A DNA stretch of 20,683 bases from Candidatus Hydrogenedentota bacterium. GTDB taxonomy: Bacteria; Hydrogenedentota; Hydrogenedentia; Hydrogenedentales; SLHB01. A program made the translations under genes and the position numbers. Numbering within the stretch: the first letter of the stretch is position 1; each line of letters begins with the position of its first letter. Positions 6,087 to 13,870 of the stretch are shown one piece after another. The notes beneath the pieces are model-generated. The model was not told the DNA's origin. It was given only the letters and a program-made list of their open reading frames with translations, and did not search any database. Location of the stretch: assembly GCA_035416745.1 (NCBI GenBank), contig DAOLNV010000090.1, positions 1 through 20,683 of the forward strand. The letters run 5' to 3'.

Positions 6087-9000
6087 TTATTTCCTCGCGG
6101 CTTGGTCGTTGAGCACCGCGGTCGCGTGGCGGGCGTGGTGGCCGTGCAGGTCTTGCGCATACTCGCGCAGGATGCGTTCGCCCAAGCCGTCGTAGTCGCC
6201 GCAGCGATACAATGCGCGCGCCAGGATCAGTTCGCGCAGGGACAGATTACGGGACAGGTCGGGGTCGGCATATTGGGACTGGGTTTTGGCGTCCTGGATG
6301 TCCGTGGCCGCGTGTCCCATCATCCCCGGCATGCGCAGGAGCGCGGCCATGGCTTCGGCCGCTTCCGATGCCTTGAGCGATTCAAGAGCGACGGCGGCCG
6401 CCCGGTGATGGGAAAACGCGCTATCGGGACCGAGTTGTTTGAGCTTTCGGAGTATGGGTTCGACGGCGCGTTTGTCGCGGGTGGCGCCTGCAGCGATGAT
6501 GAGGCTGTCGAGGGGACTGACACTGCCGCCGAATTGGCCCATACCCTTGAAATTCCAGCCCTCGTCCCATTCGCGGCTGTCGATGGCCGCGAGCAGAGTG
6601 GAAATGCCCATGTTGTCGCCGAGCATGCCCAGGATGTGGGCGTAGACGAGACGGTCGTCCTCGTTGGCCGCCAGTTCGTATGCGGAGCGGAGCAGCGGCT
6701 TAGCCTCGTCCGGCTGCGCGAGAATTACGCCCAGTCCCTTGAAATCGTCTACGACGTCCGCGACGGCCTGCCGCACCTTTGCCTCGCTGAATGGGTAGGA
6801 ATCGGTGTCGGTAAGCACATTCTCGGGGACGCAACCGGTTTCCACGAGGTGGTGTTGGAGCGCTTTGAGGTCGATATGGCGCAACGGCACGCCGGCCTGC
6901 GCGGCCATGGCCGCGGCCGCGCCCGCCGCGTAACCCTGGTTCTGGATGTCGGGCTGCATGCGCAGAATCGGGACGGCGTCCCGGTGAGCGCTGATGCCCA
7001 ATCCGGTAACCAGCATGCCCTCATACCCCTCTGGCAGGAGGGCGCGGTAGGGCGTGTAACCGCCGACGCCGGTCTTGTCTGGAGGATTCAAGGTGAACAG
7101 CGGGTGCACCGTGTAGCCGTGGCTGTCGAAGTTACTGTACGAATAGCCGATGCTGTCCGGATAGGTGCGGCCGTTGAAGAGGTCCAGAGGCGAGATGACG
7201 AAGTCGCCGACGATGCGGCGCCGTTCACGCGTGTCGATCAACTGGCCGAGATCGAAGGCGGACTTATATTTGTCTTTCGCGACGACGAATGTTTGCCACA
7301 TGTCCAGGATATCGCCGTCGTCGGTGATCGTGTAATCGGTATTGGTGTAGTTGGCGCCCAGATTGCGAGGGGGCATGCCGGTGCCCTGCACGGCGACGTA
7401 GGAGCCATCCGTGTACACGCTTTGGGCGCCTGCCGCGACCGCGATGTCGGCGTTGCCGGTGGAATCGATGACGACGTCCGCCAGGACCACCCCGCGTCCC
7501 CATGGCGTGGCCACGACGGCTCCTTTGACGGTGTTGCCGTCAACCACCGCTCCGCAGCCGATGCAGCCGAACCAGATATCAGCGCCCGCGGCGCGCAACT
7601 CGCGCCGGTACCATTCCATGCGGCCCTCGACGTACCATCCCGACTTGCCTCTTTGTGCGCCGGTCGCTTCCATGGCGGCGTCGATTTCGGCGGTAAACCC
7701 CTGCCGGTGGCCCCAGTAATAGTTTCCAATGAGACCAAGCGTGCTGACGCCACCGAGGCCATGGAGGTACTCGACGACGAGGGTTCTGGCGCCGCGCCGC
7801 GCTGCCGAGATGCCCGCCGGCGCGCCGCCCGTGCCTCCCCCGATGACCACCACGTCGTATTCGGCGAGCACCGGCAACGCGGCCGCCTCGGCCGGGATCG
7901 TGGGCAATCCGTTCTGGAAAGGACGCACGCCGGTGAGGGACTCGCGCACGTCGCCCGGTTCGGTCGGGGCGCCTGGTCTGCCGGGCACGTAGGCTCCTGG
8001 AGCCAACGCGCGCGCAGGGCCGGTTTCGCCGAGGGTGTTGCGGAGGGTCTCGGCGAGGAGCGCGGCCACACGGCGTTCGCCTTCCGCGGAAGGATGCACG
8101 CCGTCCGGAAACAGCGCCACGGCGTCTTGCACGAGGGCAGCATTCACGTCGGCGAGCGCCGCGCCGGTATCGTGTGCCACGCGCGCGGCGGCGTCGCGAT
8201 AGCGGGTCAAGACGGCTTCGAGTCCGCCCTCCGGGTCGTAGTATTCCTTGGGGTGGCGGGCATGGTACTGCTCAGGCACGATGGGCGGCAGGGTACAGAC
8301 GACAACCTGCGCCCCGGCGGCCTGGCAGCGTTTCACGATCTCCCGCAGAGCGCCCTCGTAGGCGTCCAGCGGCGTTTTGTACGCGCCGGGCGAGGGCATC
8401 ACGCTGTCGTTGGTACCGAACATCACCACGACGGCTGCCGGACGGTGTGCCAGGACGTCGTTCTCGATGCGGGCGAGCCCTCGCGGCGCTGTATCGCCCC
8501 CAACGCCGGCGTTGATCACGTCGTAATTGCCCAGCAGGGTTTCGAGGCGGCCGGGATAATGCTGCGCGGTAATGCTGTCCCCGAAACACACGATTTTGGG
8601 CCGGGGTTTAGCGCGCGCCCCGGCGGCGGCCGCGCGGCCGATGCGGGTCCCGGCGTCCATGTAAGCGAGTGGGCGGAGCAGCTTCGCCGCGGCGTCGCGC
8701 GGCACGTCGGCGCATCCGCCAAGCACGTACAGGCGCTTGATGTCCACCGGCCGGAACACATCGAGGTCGACAGCCCCGGGACCCGGCCACTCGCTGTCGA
8801 GGGAGAATTCACCGAGTATCTTGTCTGGGGGGACTTGGAACGGCATGTCGGAAGCCGCAACCTGCCCTTTTGCGTAGGATGCGTCGCGCAGAGTGTTCTC
8901 GGCAGCGGCGAACGAGGCACACGACGCATCGGGCATGTCGATATCGAGGGTATAGGCGAAGGCGTCGTACTGCGGGGACGCGCCGCCCTCCGCCTGCACG

Positions 9001-10136
9001 CTCTGTACGGGCGAAGGAAGCAGCTCAACGCGCGCCGGTGTGCCGGCAGGCTGTTCGCCCCCCACCACGATGCGCGTGAACGGCTGTTTGCCCGCGGGAT
9101 ACTCGGAGAATTTCGCGCCTGCCATACGCGCGACCGTTCCGCGGTCGGTTGCATCGATGACGACCTTGGCGAGCACGGCCTGGCGTCCGGCGCGGTTGGC
9201 CATAACGATACCCGCAAGTTCTCCGCCGGGTTCGCGCAGGACATCGGTGGGATAACAGCCGAACAGGAACTCGACCCCGGCGTCGAGCAGCGCCTGGTCG
9301 AGCACGCGTTTCACTTGCATGGGCGCGGGCGGCAGGCGATGGCCGCGCTTGAGCGCGGCTTCATCCACCGGCGGCTCGATTGCGATCTCGGCCAACAGCA
9401 GGCGTTGGACGTTGGGAGTCTTGCGCGCGGTCACCCGCACGTAGCGCGCCGTGGCATCGACCGGCACGCTCAGCGTCAACGCGGAATCGAGGAAATCGCC
9501 CTGGCCCAGTTTGTCGTTCACGACCGTGCCGATTTCGCGCCAGGCCGTGCCGTCGCCGCTGATGGCAATGGCAGCATCCTGTAGTTCAATGTCAGCGTTG
9601 CGCTGAAACGCCAGTATGTGGACCTTGCCTATAGCAGTCGCGCTGCCGAGGTCGGCCGTGACGACTACGTCGCCGTTGTACTGGACGCTCTGGTTATATG
9701 CGTTCTGCCATTTTCCGTCGGCGAGCATGCTCGGGGGCGTGGTGTCTTTGTGCTGTTCGTCGAAAGTCAGGCTGGTTTCGTAGGTGAACGGGAGCAGCTC
9801 GCGGACGGGCGTGCACAACAGGGGCTCTTCGAACAGCGACTGGGCGAGCGGGGTTGCGGGTTCCTCGCCCGGCTCCAGCCACAGCCGGTACGTGCCGCAG
9901 ACATCTTCGCCCAGGTACGGCTGCGGGGCGGCGAGAAACACCTTCGCGCCCTGTCCCGCCGCCTCAACGGCCGCTGCTACGGCTCCCGTCGACCCGCCAA
10001 TCACCACCACGTCGACTTCATAGGCTACGGGTATCTGCCGCGCCGACTGAAGCACGATTCTCTCCTGCGCCCCGCTGACCGACGCCAGAAGAACGAGAGC
10101 AATGGACATACCACCCACAAGAATACGCTTTGACAT
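6087..10136 (-). CDS. exported multidomain FAD oxidoreductase - discoidin - SGNH hydrolase - FAD oxidoreductase - HEAT fusion
   Basis: A 1349-aa protein. The ATG at 10136 is preferred over a TTG two codons upstream because GAGGAG lies 8 nt before it. There is a signal peptide at about 1-23. The first FAD-dependent oxidoreductase (FAD_oxidored type) has GGSTG at 47-51 and ends near 508 with the usual LYVLGG segment. A discoidin (F5/8C)-like carbohydrate-binding module (about 128-256) is inserted within it. Residues 513-703 are an SGNH/GDSL esterase: GDSIT (Ser521), a Gly-rich block II, GTND (Asn576), and DGVHPS (Asp678, His681). A second FAD oxidoreductase (about 757-1090) has GGGTGG at 766-771. 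The last ~200 residues look like helical HEAT repeats. Each part is known from polysaccharide-degrading PVC-type bacteria, and a role in oxidising and deacylating a sugar polymer in the periplasm is inferred. No frameshift is seen in the long frame. Confidence 0.85.
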   Translation of the reverse strand: MSKRILVGGMSIALVLLASVSGAQERIVLQSARQIPVAYEVDVVVIGGSTGAVAAAVEAAGQGAKVFLAAPQPYLGEDVCGTYRLWLEPGEEPATPLAQSLFEEPLLCTPVRELLPFTYETSLTFDEQHKDTTPPSMLADGKWQNAYNQSVQYNGDVVVTADLGSATAIGKVHILAFQRNADIELQDAAIAISGDGTAWREIGTVVNDKLGQGDFLDSALTLSVPVDATARYVRVTARKTPNVQRLLLAEIAIEPPVDEAALKRGHRLPPAPMQVKRVLDQALLDAGVEFLFGCYPTDVLREPGGELAGIVMANRAGRQAVLAKVVIDATDRGTVARMAGAKFSEYPAGKQPFTRIVVGGEQPAGTPARVELLPSPVQSVQAEGGASPQYDAFAYTLDIDMPDASCASFAAAENTLRDASYAKGQVAASDMPFQVPPDKILGEFSLDSEWPGPGAVDLDVFRPVDIKRLYVLGGCADVPRDAAAKLLRPLAYMDAGTRIGRAAAAGARAKPRPKIVCFGDSITAQHYPGRLETLLGNYDVINAGVGGDTAPRGLARIENDVLAHRPAAVVVMFGTNDSVMPSPGAYKTPLDAYEGALREIVKRCQAAGAQVVVCTLPPIVPEQYHARHPKEYYDPEGGLEAVLTRYRDAAARVAHDTGAALADVNAALVQDAVALFPDGVHPSAEGERRVAALLAETLRNTLGETGPARALAPGAYVPGRPGAPTEPGDVRESLTGVRPFQNGLPTIPAEAAALPVLAEYDVVVIGGGTGGAPAGISAARRGARTLVVEYLHGLGGVSTLGLIGNYYWGHRQGFTAEIDAAMEATGAQRGKSGWYVEGRMEWYRRELRAAGADIWFGCIGCGAVVDGNTVKGAVVATPWGRGVVLADVVIDSTGNADIAVAAGAQSVYTDGSYVAVQGTGMPPRNLGANYTNTDYTITDDGDILDMWQTFVVAKDKYKSAFDLGQLIDTRERRRIVGDFVISPLDLFNGRTYPDSIGYSYSNFDSHGYTVHPLFTLNPPDKTGVGGYTPYRALLPEGYEGMLVTGLGISAHRDAVPILRMQPDIQNQGYAAGAAAAMAAQAGVPLRHIDLKALQHHLVETGCVPENVLTDTDSYPFSEAKVRQAVADVVDDFKGLGVILAQPDEAKPLLRSAYELAANEDDRLVYAHILGMLGDNMGISTLLAAIDSREWDEGWNFKGMGQFGGSVSPLDSLIIAAGATRDKRAVEPILRKLKQLGPDSAFSHHRAAAVALESLKASEAAEAMAALLRMPGMMGHAATDIQDAKTQSQYADPDLSRNLSLRELILARALYRCGDYDGLGERILREYAQDLHGHHARHATAVLNDQAARK

Positions 10137-10322
10137 GAGCAAGACTCCTCAAGAACGCCGACTGCATTGGAGAAACCTCGGACCAGTCCCTTCTCCAAAG
10201 CTATACCGATTTGTGGGCAGCGGCGTCAAATGGAAGGAGACGGGGGAGCCTCGGACGAAGCGCGGGGTCGGTCGTCTGTTGGCCGTGGGCGAACGGCGTC
10301 GGGGAGACCTTCGGTCGCAAGA

Positions 10323-10384
10323 GTGGCGGGGTCGGGAGACCCCGCCACAGCGTGGGAGGGAGACCCCGCCACGGCGTGGGAGAC
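10323..10384. repeat. 24-bp tandem repeat with hairpin (REP-like)
   Basis: A 24-bp unit starting GGGAGACCCCGCCAC occurs twice in tandem (10334-10357 and 10358-10381) with a single mismatch (A/G after CCGCCAC). The first copy also forms a perfect 11-bp stem with the sequence before it: GTGGCGGGGTC at 10323-10333 pairs with 10338-10348 around a GGGA loop. It lies just downstream of the acetyltransferase gene and upstream of the FAD fusion gene, both transcribed leftwards. It is likely a dispersed intergenic repeat that may also act as a transcript end structure. The rest of the 10137-10389 gap shows nothing else I recognise. Confidence 0.55.
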
Positions 10385-10389
10385 GCCAT

Positions 10390-10983
10390 TCACTTTGGTT
10401 CTGAGATCGTCTCGCGGAGTTTGTAGTAGCGCTCGCGCGTCAACATGAGGTTGAAGGTGAACCCGGCTTTGCGGCCTGGAGGTTGAGGAACGGTGTGGAT
10501 GATCTTGTACCCGTTCTTTTCGAATGCGCGGCGGCTGCGGGGGTTGTGATCGCCCACGCCGCACCCGAAGATAGCATCCGCTCCGCATTTCTGGAATCCG
10601 AACCGCGTGAGCAGGCCGATAACGCGGCTCCCCCAGCCCTTGCCCCACAACTCTTTCTTGCCGATGGCGAGATCGATGCGCCTCAAGTCCATGCCGGGGT
10701 AGCGGTCCAGGATTTCGGGCAGGTTCATCTCCTGCAGCCAGCAGTCGCCAATCGGGACGTCGTCCAGTTCGATGATGAAGATGTACGCGCTCTGCGAGAC
10801 CGTGCGGTAGAGCTCCTGCACGGCTTCGATGGGGCGGCTTGTTACGTCATCGCCTTCCCAGTAATAGAGCACCTCCGGGTCGTTGTTCCACGGGCGGATG
10901 GTTTCCCAGTCGCGTTCGGTCATCGGGCGGAGGGTGAGACGACCCTCCGACAAGCGCACGCGATGGACCCGCAGTTGTTGCAT
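10390..10983 (-). CDS. GNAT N-acetyltransferase, AAC(6')-like
   Basis: A 197-aa cytoplasmic acetyltransferase of the GNAT superfamily. The ATG at 10983 (MQQLRVHRV) is chosen because GAGGA lies upstream and the alignment to the family starts there; the frame stays open to a GTG at 11055. The order of motifs is R-L-x-L-R-P-M in the first strand, then W-N-N-D-P-E-V, an I-G-D-C-W-L-Q strand, D-L-A-I-G, the acetyl-CoA loop (LWGKGWGSRVI), and the C-terminal NPRSRRAFEKNGYK segment. This layout is close to aminoglycoside 6'-N-acetyltransferases, but many chromosomal relatives act on other amines, and drug resistance cannot be claimed from sequence alone. It is divergent from the heparinase-like gene across 157 bp. 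Confidence 0.82.
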   Translation of the reverse strand: MQQLRVHRVRLSEGRLTLRPMTERDWETIRPWNNDPEVLYYWEGDDVTSRPIEAVQELYRTVSQSAYIFIIELDDVPIGDCWLQEMNLPEILDRYPGMDLRRIDLAIGKKELWGKGWGSRVIGLLTRFGFQKCGADAIFGCGVGDHNPRSRRAFEKNGYKIIHTVPQPPGRKAGFTFNLMLTRERYYKLRETISEPK

Positions 10984-11140
10984 ACAGGCGTTTTCCTCGG
11001 CGCGGGATAGACAATACGTGAAGGCTTTGCACCCCGCGGCAAACCCATTGTACACTGGTCGAAATCACGCTTTGAACACACACGCTGCGCACTTGTATGC
11101 AACGGGCTAGCCTCGAGTCGCATCCAGAGGAGTCTCCGGA

Positions 11141-13468
11141 ATGCTTGTTCGATTCACCCGCAGTTCCCTGACCGGCGGCCTTTTCATCGCGGTTGCGGTC
11201 CCGATGCTTCTGGCGAGGGCAGCGGCCGGCGTTGAAAACCAAGAAGTGTTGCGCCTGCCCGTGCCCATTAATTGCGCCGAGGCCATCATCGAGCCGTTCT
11301 GGTCGGAAGGCGTGAGCGGATTTTCGAAATGGACGGTCGAGGACGGCGCCGCCCATGGCCTCTACATTCACCAGCATTGGTTCACGGTGGATTTCGAGTG
11401 GGGGCGGAAGCCCGCGCAGGGGCCCGCGCTCCGTATGTGGCGCGACTTCAACGTTGACTGCAGCCGCTACAACCGTCTGATCCTGCGGATGGTGGGTCCG
11501 CGGGATGCCGTCATGCACATTCGGGTAGAAACCGACAAGGGCGCGCGCGAGACGTCATCCCAACCGTTCGCGGGCGAGGAAATCGAGATATTCCTGGACC
11601 TCGAGGGCGCGCAGGTCATCCACCGCATCACGCTGGAGCTGGAAGCGCGTCAGGAAGGCTCGGCGGTGGGCTGGCTGCGGTGGGTCGGGCTGCAGCACAC
11701 TGAACGCCTCAAGGATTACTTCGCCCAGTGGGATATGAGGGGCGTAAGCTGGGAGAATCAACTCAAGGCCCCGTCTTACGAGCCGTCTTTTGAACCGCTC
11801 TACGGCATTTTCCTCACGCCCGAGGAATTGGCCGCAAAGCGCCAGGAACACGAGAAGGACATGGCCGGGAAGGGGAAATCGCGCTACTCCCAGTTGGCCG
11901 AGGCCGCCAAATCCTATGATTTTGAGCGGGGCATCGAAGAATTCGCGCGCAGCGGAGGCGACAACAAGGGGGAAGGACGCACGCGCGACGCGGAGCGGTT
12001 TCCCATGCCCGGCAGCCCGGGCCTGGCGGAAGCGGCCCTCGTTGTGCGCGATGCCGGCGCGTTGCGGGCGGCCGCGCGGTATGCTCTTTGCCTTGCCGCG
12101 TGCCAGTACTGGGATGACGGGTTCATGGCGTATTACACCGGAAGCGACTGGGACAACCGGGCATTCCGGCGTTCGTATATTACGGAAGACGTGGCGTATC
12201 TGGCGGACGCCGCCGGCGAGATGTTCACGGAGAACGGGCGCCTCTACCTGATGCGGCGGCTTGCCGAAGAAGGAGTGGGGCGCATCAACTTCGTGCTTTG
12301 GCGCCATGAGTATGTGTTCCACTGCAACCAGCTGGGGTTCTTCAATACCGGGCGGATGGCCGCGTACCTCGTCATGGAACGGCAATGGCCGCGCGTACGT
12401 CCGTACACCGACCTGGCTTATGACGACATTGTGGACAACTTGAATCTCGTCATTCAGCCCGACGGCGGCTATCTCGAAACGCCCTCCTATTTCGGTTCGA
12501 CCTCCAATCGAAACCTTCGCACGATTGAATGGTATGCCCGTGCCCGTGGAAAGGATGCCACAGCTCTGACCCCTGAACCCCTGACCCGTACCGGCAACTA
12601 CGCGGCGGTCATCATGTCCACCACCGACCGGGAGATTATCCCTTACGGCGATTCGGACTTGGACATGGGCGGGGAAACGCTCGAGAGGATGCACGCCATG
12701 CTGCCCGGCAGCTATTGGACGTCGCTCTACAACAAATGCCGGGTGCGCAACGGCATGCCGCCCCTCGAGATTTCCGGGCCGGCACTGCCCGCGTTCATCT
12801 CGCTGCCGGACACCGGTCTCATGGCGTCGGTACGCGAACTCGGCGGCCAACCGGTCAAGCTATTCCTGATGGGTTACCGCGTCGGGTGCGAGCATACGCA
12901 CGAAGACATCGGCAGCTTCGTGCTCGAGTTCGGCGGGCAGTCTTTCGCGGCCGACCTCGGTATCTGCACCTACAGCGACCCCATCCATCACGTGTACAAA
13001 CAAGCCCAGCGCCACAATATGCTTGCCCCGTACGGCACTCCCGACAGGCCTCACCCCGTCAGGCCGCTGCCGGTTGACGTGAAGCCCGCCGGCGAGGGCG
13101 ATGAAATGCGGTTCAAGGCACGGCTCGACGCCACAGCCGGTTGGGACGGCTTCTACAAGAAATGGGTGCGCCAATGGGAGTCACCCTCGCCGGATACGCT
13201 GATCATCCGCGACGAATACGAGCTCGGCAAGGGAGACGGCGTCGAGTTCTACTGGCAAACCATGCTTCCATGCCGGCTTGACGGCCAGACGCTCACGATA
13301 GCCGGTGACAAGGGTACGGTAACCATAGCGGCGCCCGAAGGCACGTCGGTCCGCCTCGAGACCCTTCCCCTGCACGGCGGCGAATCCCACCAGCGCATCG
13401 CCATTCGCAAAGAAGGCACGTCCGGAAGTGTCGAGGTGCTTGCGAGGCTCGCGCCTAAGACATTGTGA
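11141..13468 (+). CDS. heparinase II/III-like polysaccharide lyase (secreted)
   Basis: A 775-aa protein with a signal peptide at about 1-30 and a GAGGAG ribosome site 8 nt before the ATG. The N-terminal part (about 45-190) looks like a beta-sandwich. The middle is an alpha/alpha toroid with HCNQLG (394-399, candidate His and Asn) and GGYLETPSY (442-450). The C-terminal beta domain carries the heparinase II/III pattern HTHEDIGSF (585-593), followed by ADLG and QRHNML (623-628). Enzymes of this group cleave uronic-acid polysaccharides such as heparin, alginate or related glycans by beta-elimination, outside the cytoplasm. The actual substrate cannot be read from the sequence. A short Pro/Thr linker (near 476-482) is encoded by a CTGACCCC-type mini-repeat. 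Nearby esterase and glycosidase domains support a role in polysaccharide breakdown. Confidence 0.85.
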   Translation: MLVRFTRSSLTGGLFIAVAVPMLLARAAAGVENQEVLRLPVPINCAEAIIEPFWSEGVSGFSKWTVEDGAAHGLYIHQHWFTVDFEWGRKPAQGPALRMWRDFNVDCSRYNRLILRMVGPRDAVMHIRVETDKGARETSSQPFAGEEIEIFLDLEGAQVIHRITLELEARQEGSAVGWLRWVGLQHTERLKDYFAQWDMRGVSWENQLKAPSYEPSFEPLYGIFLTPEELAAKRQEHEKDMAGKGKSRYSQLAEAAKSYDFERGIEEFARSGGDNKGEGRTRDAERFPMPGSPGLAEAALVVRDAGALRAAARYALCLAACQYWDDGFMAYYTGSDWDNRAFRRSYITEDVAYLADAAGEMFTENGRLYLMRRLAEEGVGRINFVLWRHEYVFHCNQLGFFNTGRMAAYLVMERQWPRVRPYTDLAYDDIVDNLNLVIQPDGGYLETPSYFGSTSNRNLRTIEWYARARGKDATALTPEPLTRTGNYAAVIMSTTDREIIPYGDSDLDMGGETLERMHAMLPGSYWTSLYNKCRVRNGMPPLEISGPALPAFISLPDTGLMASVRELGGQPVKLFLMGYRVGCEHTHEDIGSFVLEFGGQSFAADLGICTYSDPIHHVYKQAQRHNMLAPYGTPDRPHPVRPLPVDVKPAGEGDEMRFKARLDATAGWDGFYKKWVRQWESPSPDTLIIRDEYELGKGDGVEFYWQTMLPCRLDGQTLTIAGDKGTVTIAAPEGTSVRLETLPLHGGESHQRIAIRKEGTSGSVEVLARLAPKTL

Positions 13469-13480
13469 CGCCGGCTTCTG

Positions 13481-13540
13481 TCGGACGAGTGTGGGTTCCA
13501 TGCCGTAGAGCTGGCGGAAGGCGGCCAGCACGTCCTGCAT
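13481..13540 (-). pseudogene. possible galactokinase N-terminal remnant
   Basis: Read on the minus strand from an ATG at 13540 with AGAGGT just upstream, the first 20 residues (MQDVLAAFRQLYGMEPTLVR) match the pattern at the start of GalK-type galactokinases, where F-R-x-L-Y-G-x-E-P-T is followed by an Arg-Ala-Pro-Gly-Arg motif. Here the match stops after that Arg, and the frame continues as an antisense reading of the lyase gene. It is therefore at best a truncated gene end left by a rearrangement. The short length makes this tentative. Confidence 0.28.
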
Positions 13541-13552
13541 CTCTACCTCTCA

Positions 13553-13630
13553 TGTGGGACCGGCGCCCTCGCCGGTCGAAGAAAAGTGTTACCAGGCGCG
13601 TCAACGACCGCCAGGGGCGGCGGTCCCACA
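13553..13630. repeat. BIME-like pair of inverted REP palindromes
   Basis: Two 25-bp arms (13553-13577 and 13606-13630) are imperfect inverted copies of each other around a 28-nt spacer, both bounded by TGTGGGACCG at the outer ends. Each arm also folds on itself: GACCGGCG/CGCCGGTC (8 bp, 4-nt loop) and GACCGCC/GGCGGTC (7 bp, 6-nt loop). This is the architecture of bacterial interspersed mosaic elements built from REP sequences, which are spread by RAYT transposases. No transposase gene is in the window. Confidence 0.6.
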
Positions 13631-13870
13631 CCGGAGGAGACCTTGGCCGCGCAATCGCGGGGTATTGAGGAACCGGCCGTGCAGTCCAGGACGCGGGCCA
13701 GAAACGCACTCGATATCCAGAAGCGGACGTTTCGCGCGAGGTCTTGCTGCGATTTCCCCGGGGTACCCGGTTTCTGGATCGTCACAAAAAAGAGTACACT
13801 GTGGACAAGGCATCGGATTGGTTCTGGGGGTATTCAGCACGTTGCTGCTGCGACGAAAGGGTAACTGACA

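Larger units (their letters stand above)
13469..13870. other. 402-bp gene-poor gap between lyase and DoxX fusion genes
   Basis: This stretch contains a possible galactokinase remnant on the minus strand (13481-13540) and the paired palindromes at 13553-13630. Further right there is a short A-rich stretch around 13785-13795, followed by TACACT as a weak -10-like box for the DoxX fusion gene. I see no convincing complete gene; short frames here on both strands lack ribosome sites or family signatures. Confidence 0.5.

Noticed and set aside
5907..9584. A 1225-codon open frame on the + strand opposite the FAD fusion gene
   Set aside because: The opposite strand has signal peptide, ribosome site and clear FAD and SGNH motifs. 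The + frame is a shadow typical of high-GC coding DNA and has no recognisable domain or ribosome site.
10323..10384. A CRISPR array
   Set aside because: There are only two contiguous 24-bp units with no unique spacers between them.
10390..10983. Calling the acetyltransferase an aminoglycoside resistance gene
   Set aside because: The resemblance is at superfamily level; there is no integron, cassette site or mobile-element context around it, so the substrate is left open.
10984..11055. N-terminal extension of the acetyltransferase from a GTG
   Set aside because: The family match begins at MQQLRVHRV, which has a GAGGA site upstream; the extension lacks a ribosome site and intrudes on the divergent promoter region.
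11555..12850. A 431-codon minus-strand frame opposite the lyase gene
   Set aside because: The lyase on the + strand carries conserved motifs throughout; the antisense frame has none.
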